From: Prevotella heparinolytica
GTDB taxonomy: Bacteria > Bacteroidota > Bacteroidia > Bacteroidales > Bacteroidaceae
Assembly (NCBI RefSeq): GCF_004342845.1
Contig: NZ_SLXB01000001.1
Span: 1-64,000 of the forward strand
Direction: 5' to 3'
DNA: 64,000 bases
The position numbers were made by a program, and so were the translations under genes. How positions within the stretch are numbered: position 1 is the stretch's first letter; each line of letters begins with the position of its first letter. Positions 1-7,002 of this stretch are shown in pieces. The notes beneath the pieces were generated by a model. That model saw only the letters and a program-made list of their open reading frames with translations. It made no database searches and had not been told where the DNA came from.

Positions 1-137
1 AGCGTGCCGGCGATGATGGCGGCTGCTAAGGCCGCGCAGAGTGCCAGCGCCATGGCGGCTACTGTGGTGCCGAGGGCCCGCAGGGTGCGGGAAGGGAACG
101 GGTGCTTTCCGGTTTTCATCGTATGACAGGTTTTCAT
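1..137 (-). CDS. Start of a secreted or lipoprotein-type fimbrial-locus protein (partial)
   Basis: Only the first 45 or so codons are in the window; the rest lies beyond base 1. The start ATG overlaps the stop of the preceding DUF3575 gene in an ATGA arrangement, and a purine-rich AAAGGAGG lies just upstream, so translational coupling is likely. The visible peptide begins MKTCHTMKTGKHPFP and continues into an Ala/Leu-rich hydrophobic stretch, as in a signal peptide or membrane anchor. In Bacteroidales fimbrial loci the gene after the DUF3575 protein is usually a fimbrial subunit or anchor; that this is one is inference from position. Confidence 0.6.
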   Translation of the reverse strand, partial: MKTCHTMKTGKHPFPSRTLRALGTTVAAMALALCAALAAAIIAGT

Positions 138-1375
138 CTCTTGCCTCCTTTCTTTGTGTTTACATTATCGTGTCCTATGAGCCAGACCAGCGACACCCCG
201 GCCTTCGTGGGGCCGAACCACCGGCGTTGCCGGGTGGCCTGCCACAGGTAGCACTCCCTTTGGTGGGTTTCGCACCAACCTTTGGGCACGTACTCGAAGT
301 ACTCCCCGCCCAGGTAGCCGATGCCTATGGTGAAGTCGAGGTTCAGCCTCCGCCCTATCGGGGCGGAGTAGCCGTAGGCGATGCCCCCGCCGTAGCTCCA
401 GCGGTCGCCGAGGTAGCCCTTGCCGCCCCATTCCAGGTCGTAGGTAAGCAGCTGCCCGTACAGCCCTATGTGGTGCCCCGTCAGGGGCTTGCGCCCGTAG
501 CTCAGCCAGCGGCGCACCTCCAGGTCGCCGCCGTAGATGCGGTGGTAGCGGTGGCGGCTGTCGCTCTTGAGCCAGGTGTACATCCAGTTCCCGGCCACCG
601 ACCAGCCGCGCCCGAGGTAGAACTCCAGCCCGAGGTTGGGAAGCACCACGGCGTCGTAGAGCAGGTTGGTCTTCACGGCCATGTAGAAGGGCCTGCGGTC
701 GCGGGAGGGGGGGACCGCTCCCTCCTTTTCGGGCGGAAGGATGTAGACGGTGTCCTTCACGGCTTGCTGCGCCTCCTCGGACTCGTACCACACGCGCAGG
801 GTGGAGGCGCGCAGCTCGGGGAAGAAGCGGCTTTCCATGTACCTCCAGGCGTGGCCGCCGCCCGCCATGGCCAGCCGGCGCTTGCGACCGTCGGACACCT
901 TGCCGCCGGCGGTGACCCACTCGGGGGTGTAACGGAGGATGTCGAGCACCTCGTGGCGGTAGGGCATGTATTCGTCGGAGAGCACGAGCCTTTCAAGCCC
1001 CTCCCAGTCCACGCCCTTGGGAACGGTCGAGAGCCAGCCGAACTCGTGGGGGAAGTAGCCGGAGACCATCCGGCGGATGGCCTCCGCGCGCCGCTCGGAG
1101 AGGCGCTGGTTCAATGCCGTGCTTCCCTCGGGGGAGGCGCCCCCCGTGACACGCAGGCCGCGGATGCGGCGGGAGGGGTCCCGGAGCAGGGCGCTGAAAC
1201 GTTCGGTGAAGGCGCGAACGCGCGCGCCGTTCTCACGGAAATAGGGGTCGAGGCGCGATTCGCCCTGACGGAAATAGACGCGCACGGAGTCCGTGCCGCC
1301 GCGGAAGTCGGATTCCTGCCCCCGGGAATGCCCGAGGGAAAGCAGGAAAAGCAGGAGAAGGAAGGGTCTTTTCAT
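134..1375 (-). CDS. DUF3575 outer-membrane protein of a fimbria-type locus
   Basis: About 413 residues. A signal peptide is visible (MKRPFLLLLFLLSLGHSRG). It is followed by an OmpA-like segment with the GGASPEGSxxxNQRLSERRA motif, and by a C-terminal beta-rich domain with KTNLLYDAVVLPNLGLEFYL, the hallmark of DUF3575. Such proteins sit at the head of Bacteroidales fimbrillin operons and are thought to act in the outer membrane in assembly or anchoring; the exact role is unknown. Starts at 1432 or 1408 are also open, but the chosen Met gives a clean signal peptide. It is followed by a coupled gene and preceded by the invertible segment at 1495-1731. Base composition is clearly more GC-rich than the rest of the window. 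Confidence 0.8.
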   Translation of the reverse strand: MKRPFLLLLFLLSLGHSRGQESDFRGGTDSVRVYFRQGESRLDPYFRENGARVRAFTERFSALLRDPSRRIRGLRVTGGASPEGSTALNQRLSERRAEAIRRMVSGYFPHEFGWLSTVPKGVDWEGLERLVLSDEYMPYRHEVLDILRYTPEWVTAGGKVSDGRKRRLAMAGGGHAWRYMESRFFPELRASTLRVWYESEEAQQAVKDTVYILPPEKEGAVPPSRDRRPFYMAVKTNLLYDAVVLPNLGLEFYLGRGWSVAGNWMYTWLKSDSRHRYHRIYGGDLEVRRWLSYGRKPLTGHHIGLYGQLLTYDLEWGGKGYLGDRWSYGGGIAYGYSAPIGRRLNLDFTIGIGYLGGEYFEYVPKGWCETHQRECYLWQATRQRRWFGPTKAGVSLVWLIGHDNVNTKKGGKR

Positions 1376-1494
1376 TGCCTGTGAATAAGGGTTATACATC
1401 TTTTTCATCTTGCTTGCCCTTGTGCACGGCAAGGGGGAGGAGGCCTGCCGGAATCTCCCGCAAAGGCCGTGGGCAAGGGGGTCAGGGCAAGCCG

Positions 1495-1511
1495 CCTCTT
1501 ACGAAGAGGTG
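1495..1511 (+). repeat. Left inverted repeat of a putative invertible promoter
   Basis: This 17-base sequence, CCTCTTACGAAGAGGTG, is the exact reverse complement of 1715-1731. It is itself nearly palindromic (CCTCTT-ACG-AAGAGG), as expected of a tyrosine-recombinase core with two half-sites around an asymmetric centre. It lies about 120 bases upstream of the DUF3575 start. Confidence 0.85.
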
Positions 1512-1714
1512 AGGGAAGGAAGGAGGGAGGGGGGCATGGGCGGGACTTTCCGGGGCGGATTCCTTATGGCGGGGACACGCTTCCCGGCGGATGCGGAGGC
1601 GAAATGGCGGGGGACGCAAACGTTCGTGTAAATAATATTTATAAAATATTCATCCTAAAGCTTGTTAATATGGGATAAAAGTGGTTTATTTGCAGAGACT
1701 TACGGGCAAGACAA
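1512..1714. promoter_or_regulatory. Putative invertible promoter segment of the fimbrial locus
   Basis: 203 bases between perfect inverted repeats. The part near 1620-1695 is strongly AT-rich inside GC-rich surroundings, as a promoter would be. On the plus strand CTTG, 20 bases, then TTTATTTG (ending near 1692) resembles the Bacteroides -33/-7 consensus with one mismatch in the -7 box. It would point away from the fimbrial genes, so the assembled orientation may be OFF. A weaker minus-strand candidate (AACGTTTG near 1620) means the orientation call is uncertain. The adjacent recombinase at 1775-2818 is the natural inverting enzyme. Confidence 0.65.
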
Positions 1715-1731
1715 CACCTCTTCGTAAGAGG
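1715..1731 (-). repeat. Right inverted repeat of a putative invertible promoter
   Basis: CACCTCTTCGTAAGAGG matches the left repeat perfectly in inverted orientation. Extended by two bases (to 1733) it becomes a perfect palindrome, CACCTCTT-CGT-AAGAGGTG, with a three-base asymmetric centre. It lies about 40 bases beyond the 3' end of the recombinase gene. Confidence 0.85.
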
Positions 1732-1774
1732 TGGGATGTAAAACGTTGTCGGTAAGGCGAATGCCTTGGGGGGC

Positions 1775-2818
1775 TCATGCCCCGATCCTCTCCAGCAGCC
1801 CGCGGTTGGCCTCCGCCAGCCGTTCGTCTTTTATCCCTTCGATGTATATGAGCGTGGTCTTGGTATCGGTATGCCCCAGCGCCTTGGAGATGACGGGCAG
1901 GTCGACGCCCTGTTCGTAGGCGATGCTCGCCCAGGAGTGGCGTGCCACGTAGGAGGTGAGGTTGACCGCAATCCCCGCCTGCCGGGCAAGCAGCTTCAAA
2001 GAGCGGTTGTAGCGGTTCAGGGCGCAGGGGTAGGAGACAGGGCATATCCGTCCGTCCTTCACCTTATATAGTATAGGAAAGAGATAGTCCGTGCCCTCAG
2101 CCTTGTACTTCCCCAAGATGTCGAGCATGCACTTTTCGAGTTTCACCCTCACCTGCCGTCCCGTCTTGCAGCGCCGGTAGGTAAGCACCCCGTCCTTTAC
2201 CTGCCGCTTCCTCAAGTGCGCCAGGTCGGTGAAGGGCATGCCCATGGCGTAGAAGGAGAAGAGGAAGAGGTCGAGGGCGGAAGCACCCGGAGCCGGTGCG
2301 GCCCCTTTCCCCTTTCCTCCCCCGCAGGGAGGGGGAAAGGAGGAAAGGACCAGCCTGCGCATCTCCTCCGCCCCGATGCTCCGCTTGACGGTACGCTCGT
2401 TGCCCGTGAACACGCCCTTGAACGGCGTCCTGTCCTTCACGAGCCGCTTTGCCGCCGCCTTGTTGTAGATGGCACGCAGGGAGCGCAGGTAGCACGAGGA
2501 GGTGTTGGGGCATACGCCCCTTTCGCGCAGCCAACGCTCGTATGCACGCACGGTGTCGGCATCCAGCGCGGATAGCGGCAGGTCCCTGCCGCCGTTGAAG
2601 CGGACGAAAGAGCGCACGGCCGTGCGGTAGTTGTCGGCAGTGGAGCGGCTTAAGCCTTTCATTGCCACATTGATGAAAACGGAAAGCGTGAGGACGGTGC
2701 TCCGCTCTTTACTTACGTTCCTTACTTTCTTTTCCTTCTCTCTTTTGCCGGCGGAGCTTACTCTTCGGAGTCCGTCTGCCCTTCTGAAATAAGATAGAAT
2801 ATTGAACATCTGTATCAT
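1775..2818 (-). CDS. Tyrosine recombinase, probable DNA invertase of the fimbrial switch
   Basis: 347 residues from the first Met; later starts are possible because the N-terminal 35 residues look unstructured. A SAM-like core-binding domain (about 40-135) precedes a catalytic domain (about 145-345). Visible catalytic positions are Lys218 (RRCKTGRQ), Arg293-His294 (YVARHSWAS), His316 (ALGHTDT) and Tyr325. Two things are odd. The usual Arg I before the GMPF motif reads Met192 (FYAMGMPF), and a Gly/Pro/Ala-rich insert (about 161-181), encoded by a GC-rich run near 2278-2340, sits between helices. It is related to Bacteroidales integrases that flip promoters, and its place beside matching inverted repeats supports a local invertase role rather than element integration. 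Same strand as cysK but with its own promoter. Confidence 0.85.
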   Translation of the reverse strand: MIQMFNILSYFRRADGLRRVSSAGKREKEKKVRNVSKERSTVLTLSVFINVAMKGLSRSTADNYRTAVRSFVRFNGGRDLPLSALDADTVRAYERWLRERGVCPNTSSCYLRSLRAIYNKAAAKRLVKDRTPFKGVFTGNERTVKRSIGAEEMRRLVLSSFPPPCGGGKGKGAAPAPGASALDLFLFSFYAMGMPFTDLAHLRKRQVKDGVLTYRRCKTGRQVRVKLEKCMLDILGKYKAEGTDYLFPILYKVKDGRICPVSYPCALNRYNRSLKLLARQAGIAVNLTSYVARHSWASIAYEQGVDLPVISKALGHTDTKTTLIYIEGIKDERLAEANRGLLERIGA

Positions 2819-2844
2819 GGTTTTGCGTTTCTTTGATTTGAACG

Positions 2845-2852
2845 CAAAAATA
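2845..2852 (-). promoter_or_regulatory. -7 promoter element for the recombinase
   Basis: TATTTTTG on the minus strand matches the Bacteroides -7 consensus TAnnTTTG, about 27 bases before the first ATG. The -33 region is less clear (CTTTC). Confidence 0.5.
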
Positions 2853-2881
2853 CAGCGTGAACCTTAAATGAGAAAGTCTCT

Positions 2882-3829
2882 CTACAACGGATATTCCTCG
2901 AACGCATAGAGCAGCGTTGAGAGATAGCGTTCGCCCGTATCGGGCAGCAGGGCCACGATGGTTTTTCCTTCGTTTTCGGGCAACTGCGCCAAGCGGGTTG
3001 CAGCGGCAATGACAGCCCCGGAGGAGATACCCACCAGCAAGCCTTCGTCCTTCGCCAATTCGCGCCCGGTGCGGATGGCATCGTCGTTGGACACCTGTAC
3101 GATTTCATCTATCACTGCTCTGTTGTAGTTTCTCGGAACAAATCCGGCACCGATACCCTGTATCTTGTGAGGACCGGGCTTCCCACCCGAAAGAACGGGA
3201 GAATCTTCCGGCTCAACGGCGACAATCTTCACCTTCGGGTTATGTGCTTTCAAGGCTGTGCCCACACCGCTTACAGTACCTCCTGTTCCCACGCCGGCCA
3301 CGAAGATGTCGACCTTTCCATCCGTATCGCGCCAGATTTCCTGCCCTGTGGTACGCTCATGTGCCGCGGGATTGGCGGGGTTATCGAATTGTTGAAGAAT
3401 CAGCGAGCCGGGAGTGACGGTTTTCAGCTCTTCGGCACGGGCAATAGCTCCCTTCATGCCGTCGGCACCCGGGGTCAACACCAATTCGGCTCCAAGCGCT
3501 TTCAAGAGGTTGCGCCGTTCCAGACTCATGGTATCGGGCATGGTCAATATCAGCTTATATCCTTTGGCAGCAGCCACGAAAGCCAGCCCTACACCGATAT
3601 TGCCACTGGTGGGTTCGATGAGGGTGGCGCCCGGTTTCAGCAAGCCTTTTGTCTCGGCATCTTCGATCATGGCAAGCGCCACACGATCCTTTACGCTACC
3701 GGCGGGGTTGAAGTATTCCAGCTTGGCGATGATATCGGCTTTCAGCTCTTTGTTTCGATTGTAATTGTTCAGCTCCAGCAGGGGAGTGTTGCCCACCAAA
3801 TCGGTGAGGCGTTGCGCTACTTTCTTCAT
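2882..3829 (-). CDS. cysK: Cysteine synthase A (O-acetylserine sulfhydrylase)
   Basis: 315 residues, full length for the family. It makes L-cysteine from O-acetylserine and sulfide with pyridoxal phosphate in the cytoplasm. The PLP lysine is Lys47 in NPAGSVKDR; the substrate loop PTSGNIG and the phosphate-binding GTGGT follow. Met at 3829 is chosen because homologues begin near [16 protein letters not shown]. It is divergent from a serine acetyltransferase gene (4081), which supplies its substrate; the two enzymes commonly form the cysteine synthase complex. Confidence 0.95.
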   Translation of the reverse strand: MKKVAQRLTDLVGNTPLLELNNYNRNKELKADIIAKLEYFNPAGSVKDRVALAMIEDAETKGLLKPGATLIEPTSGNIGVGLAFVAAAKGYKLILTMPDTMSLERRNLLKALGAELVLTPGADGMKGAIARAEELKTVTPGSLILQQFDNPANPAAHERTTGQEIWRDTDGKVDIFVAGVGTGGTVSGVGTALKAHNPKVKIVAVEPEDSPVLSGGKPGPHKIQGIGAGFVPRNYNRAVIDEIVQVSNDDAIRTGRELAKDEGLLVGISSGAVIAAATRLAQLPENEGKTIVALLPDTGERYLSTLLYAFEEYPL

Positions 3830-3945
3830 ATTCTTCTTCTTTTTTAATCTCATCTCCTTGAAACGAAGAGCGCCCGGTTATACTCGAACGACGGTATTGC
3901 TCTTCCTTTTCGGGAGGAAGCGAGAATGGTTTATTTTTCATACAG

Positions 3946-3953
3946 CAAAAATA
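3946..3953 (-). promoter_or_regulatory. -7 promoter element for cysK
   Basis: TATTTTTG on the minus strand with TTTC about 21 bases upstream, about 115 bases before the cysK start. It lies in the divergent cysK/serine acetyltransferase intergenic region. Confidence 0.55.
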
Positions 3954-4041
3954 GTGCGAAACCACCTTGCCCGAAATACCACAAATATGGTAAATACATA
4001 CTATAAATGAGGGATATGTAGGATATTTAACGAGTATTTCA

Positions 4042-4049
4042 TATCTTTG
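4042..4049 (+). promoter_or_regulatory. -7 promoter element for the serine acetyltransferase gene
   Basis: TATCTTTG matches TAnnTTTG and lies about 31 bases before the ATG at 4081. No convincing -33 element is visible. Confidence 0.6.
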
Positions 4050-4080
4050 TTGCCACTTTTAAACTTAAGGATATCACGTA

Positions 4081-4983
4081 ATGAGTCCACTCAATTTTAC
4101 TCACATTCTGACACAGGCAGTCGACGAGCTATCGGAAAGCGAGTCATACAAAGGACTGTTCCAACAGCATACGGACGGCAATCCACTGCCTTCGGCGAAA
4201 ATCCTGCGCGATATCATAGAATTGGCACGAGCCATCATCTTTCCCGGATATTTTGGAAACTCAACGGTAAACAGCCGCACGGTGACCTACCACATCGGCG
4301 TCAACGTAGAACGTCTGTTCGACCTGCTGACCGGACAGATTCTTGCCGGCCTCTGCTTTGCCGGCGACGGTGGCGAATGCAGTTGCTGTACCGAGATGCA
4401 ACGCGAAGAAGCGACCCTGCTGGCCGCCAAATTCATCAGTCGCCTGCCGGAGATGAGACGCATACTTGCCACAGATGTGGAAGCCGCCTACAACGGCGAT
4501 CCCGCCGCCCACTCGTTCGGCGAGGTCATCAGCTGTTATCCGGCCATCCGTGCCATCAGCAACTATCGCATCGCACACGAACTGCTCAAGCAAGGTGTCC
4601 CTCTGATTCCACGCATCATCACCGAAATGGCGCACAGCGAAACCGGCATCGACATCCATCCGGGAGCCGAGATAGGACGTTATTTCACTATCGACCACGG
4701 CACAGGTGTCGTCATCGGTGAAACCTGCATCATAGGGAACAATGTGAAGCTGTATCAGGGCGTGACACTCGGCGCCAAGAGCTTCCCGCTCGATGAAGAC
4801 GGCAAACCCATCAAGGGCATTCCCCGTCACCCCATCCTGGAGGACAATGTCATTATCTACTCCAACGCTACCATATTGGGGCGCATCACCATCGGGAAAG
4901 GTGCTACCGTGGGCGGCAATATCTGGGTGACCGAAGATGTGCCGGCCGGAACAAGAATCGTACAGACAAAAGCCCGAAGATAA
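4081..4983 (+). CDS. cysE: Serine O-acetyltransferase
   Basis: 300 residues. It acetylates L-serine with acetyl-CoA to give O-acetylserine, the first committed step of cysteine synthesis. An alpha-helical N-terminal region (about 1-185) precedes a left-handed hexapeptide-repeat domain: IHPGAEIGRYFTIDHGTGVV, then IIGNNVKLYQGVTLGA. The His of DHGTG is the usual active-site position. The length and the helical N-terminus resemble the longer bacterial serine acetyltransferases rather than short CysE. The C-terminus is KARR, not the C-terminal Ile that CysE inserts into the CysK active site in enterobacteria, so complex formation by that route is not assured. Divergent from cysK. Confidence 0.92.
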   Translation: MSPLNFTHILTQAVDELSESESYKGLFQQHTDGNPLPSAKILRDIIELARAIIFPGYFGNSTVNSRTVTYHIGVNVERLFDLLTGQILAGLCFAGDGGECSCCTEMQREEATLLAAKFISRLPEMRRILATDVEAAYNGDPAAHSFGEVISCYPAIRAISNYRIAHELLKQGVPLIPRIITEMAHSETGIDIHPGAEIGRYFTIDHGTGVVIGETCIIGNNVKLYQGVTLGAKSFPLDEDGKPIKGIPRHPILEDNVIIYSNATILGRITIGKGATVGGNIWVTEDVPAGTRIVQTKARR

Positions 4984-5062
4984 GTGAGCCACAGACCACG
5001 GAGCACAGAACCGAGAGACCGAAACCAAGAATCAAAGAATACTCAAAATAGTAAAAAAATAA

Positions 5063-6586
5063 ATGAGCAAACAATCTTTTGAAATGATTGCCAAAACCTT
5101 TCAGGGACTGGAAGAAGTGCTGGCGCAAGAACTCACTGCACTGGGAGCCAACGACATCGAGATAGGCCGCCGCATGGTGTCCTTCAGCGGTGACAAAGAG
5201 ATGATGTACAAAGCAAACTTCTGCCTGCGCACAGCCATCCGAATCCTGAAACCCATCAAGCACTTCGAGGCCAAAGACACCGACGAGGTCTACGAACAGA
5301 TAAAAACCATCCGTTGGGAAGAGTATCTGGACACGGACAAAAACTTTGCCGTAGAACCCACCGTCTTCAGCGAAGAGTTCCGTCACTCAAAGTTCGTAGC
5401 CTACAAGGTGAAGGATGCCATTGTGGACTACTTCCGCGAGAAGACGGGTGAGCGTCCCGGCGTACGTGTCAACAAGCCCGACGTACTGCTCAACATCCAC
5501 ATCGCCGAAACCTACTGCACACTCTCGCTCGATTCCAGCGGCGAATCGCTCCACCGACGGGGCTACCGTCAGGAAGCTGTGGAAGCTCCGCTCAACGAAG
5601 TGCTGGCCGCCGGAATGATACTGATGACCGGCTGGAGAGGCGAATGCGACCTGATAGACCCCATGTGCGGTTCGGGCACCATACCCATCGAGGCGGCTCT
5701 CATCGCCCGCAACATCGCTCCGGGTGTATTCCGCAAGGAATTTGCTTTCGAGAAGTGGGTGGACTTCGACCAAGAACTGTTCGACACCCTCTACAACGAC
5801 GACAGTCAGGAGCGTGAGTTCGCTCATAAGATTTACGGCTACGACAACAATCCGAAAGCAAACGAGATAGCCATGCGCAATGTAAAGGCCGCCGGCGTCA
5901 GCAAGGATGTGGTGCTGAAGCTGCAACCCTTCCAGCAGTTCGAGCAGCCCGCCGAGAAGTCTATCATCATCACCAACCCTCCTTATGGCGAACGCATATC
6001 CACGAACGACCTGCTGGGTCTTTACTCCATGATAGGCGAACGGCTGAAACATGCCTTCACCGGCAATACGGCGTGGGTGCTCTCCTACCGGGATGAGTGC
6101 TTCGACCAAATCGGTCTGAAGGCCACTACAAAGATACCCTTGTTCAACGGTGCGCTGGAGTGCCAATTCCGTCAATACGAAATCTTCGACGGGAAGTACA
6201 AGGAGTTCCGTGAAAGCGGAGAAGGATTGAACAAAGAATCCGGACCGGAGGAATCGGGCGAGAAGCGTCGGTTCAAAGAGGGTGAAAGACGGGAGTTCCG
6301 CACCAGAGAACACCGTGAGTTCAAAGATGGAGAGAAGCGAGAATTCCGTCCCCGCGAAAAGAGAGACTTCCGTGACGAAAAACGGGAGTTCCGTCCAAGA
6401 GAACGTCGGGAGTTCAAAGGCGGAGAGAAACGAGAGTTTCGTCCAAGAGAACGCAGAGAGTTCAACGACAGCGAGAAGCCAGAGTTCAAGCCGCGCGAGA
6501 AGAGGGAGTTCCGCACGGAACGCAAACCGCGGTCGGGAGAGTCTTACCCGGAAAGGAAGAGACGGGAGAAAAAGCCGGAAGAATAG
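5063..6586 (+). CDS. rlmL: THUMP-domain 23S rRNA guanine-N2 methyltransferase with Arg/Glu-rich tail
   Basis: 507 residues. A THUMP RNA-binding domain (about 45-155) is followed by a Rossmann methyltransferase with DPMCGSGTIPIEAA and the catalytic NPPYGER motif (to about residue 380). This is the RlmL N-terminal-half/YcbY layout; the likely product is m2G2445 of 23S rRNA, though the exact target is inferred. From about residue 385 to the end is a low-complexity tail built from repeats such as REFRPRERREFK, coded by imperfect tandem DNA units at about 6270-6510. Such basic tails often bind RNA. It stands alone between the serine acetyltransferase and an ORF6N remnant. Confidence 0.85.
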   Translation: MSKQSFEMIAKTFQGLEEVLAQELTALGANDIEIGRRMVSFSGDKEMMYKANFCLRTAIRILKPIKHFEAKDTDEVYEQIKTIRWEEYLDTDKNFAVEPTVFSEEFRHSKFVAYKVKDAIVDYFREKTGERPGVRVNKPDVLLNIHIAETYCTLSLDSSGESLHRRGYRQEAVEAPLNEVLAAGMILMTGWRGECDLIDPMCGSGTIPIEAALIARNIAPGVFRKEFAFEKWVDFDQELFDTLYNDDSQEREFAHKIYGYDNNPKANEIAMRNVKAAGVSKDVVLKLQPFQQFEQPAEKSIIITNPPYGERISTNDLLGLYSMIGERLKHAFTGNTAWVLSYRDECFDQIGLKATTKIPLFNGALECQFRQYEIFDGKYKEFRESGEGLNKESGPEESGEKRRFKEGERREFRTREHREFKDGEKREFRPREKRDFRDEKREFRPRERREFKGGEKREFRPRERREFNDSEKPEFKPREKREFRTERKPRSGESYPERKRREKKPEE

Positions 6587-6599
6587 CCCGCCTTTACGA

Positions 6600-6622
6600 A
6601 CCGGTCACAAATTGCGACCGGT
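6600..6622. promoter_or_regulatory. Palindrome upstream of the ORF6N gene, possible operator
   Basis: A 23-base palindrome (arms ACCGGTC and GACCGGT around ACAAATTGC, one mismatch) lies 29 bases before the ORF6N start. Its 17-base core, GGTCACAAATTGCGACC, differs at one position from a palindrome inside the same gene (6845-6879). Confidence 0.45.
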
Positions 6623-6651
6623 AGATGTATCGGAAACATAAAGCTATCGCA

Positions 6652-7002
6652 ATGAATGATTTGATTATCATAGAAAACAAGATACATGAAATCAGAGGAC
6701 AGAAAGTGATGCTGGACTTTGATTTGGCTGAGATGTATGGAGTGGAGACAAAACGTTTGAATCAAGCTGTACGCCGAAATAGCGAACGGTTTCCTCAAGA
6801 TTTTATGTTTCAACTCACTGACGAGGAAGTAAAATGGCTGATGACCAACTTGAGGTCACAAATTGTGACCTCAAGTTGGGGCGGTACACGCTACGCCCCT
6901 CTCGCCTTTACCGAACAGGGAGTAGCCATGCTTTCCGGCCTTCTGCGCAGTCCTCAGGCCATCGAGAAGAATCTTAGCCCCTTAAACCAACCATACTCAT
7001 GA
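6652..7002 (+). pseudogene. ORF6N-domain DNA-binding protein, C-terminally truncated
   Basis: 116 codons. [20 protein letters not shown] begins the ORF6N domain (about 1-100), with [23 protein letters not shown] and FTEQGVAML; such domains occur in phage-type and chromosomal DNA-binding proteins. Homologues usually run 60 to 200 residues further. Here the frame leaves the conserved sequence after about LSGLLRSP and stops in an ATGA overlap with the peptidase start at 6999. I infer that the 3' part was deleted. The N-terminal DNA-binding part may still be made. Function unknown. Confidence 0.7.
6845..6879. repeat. Perfect 16-bp-arm palindrome inside the ORF6N gene
   Basis: Arms of 16 bases (6845-6860 and 6864-6879) with a three-base loop. 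It encodes the [11 protein letters not shown] part of the protein. The core repeats the palindrome found upstream of the same gene at 6600-6622. Confidence 0.7.

Noticed and set aside
41..1384. A 447-codon plus-strand frame opposite the DUF3575 gene
   Set aside because: GC-rich antisense frame with biased Ala/Val/Gly composition and no domain; the minus-strand gene has a signal peptide and known motifs.
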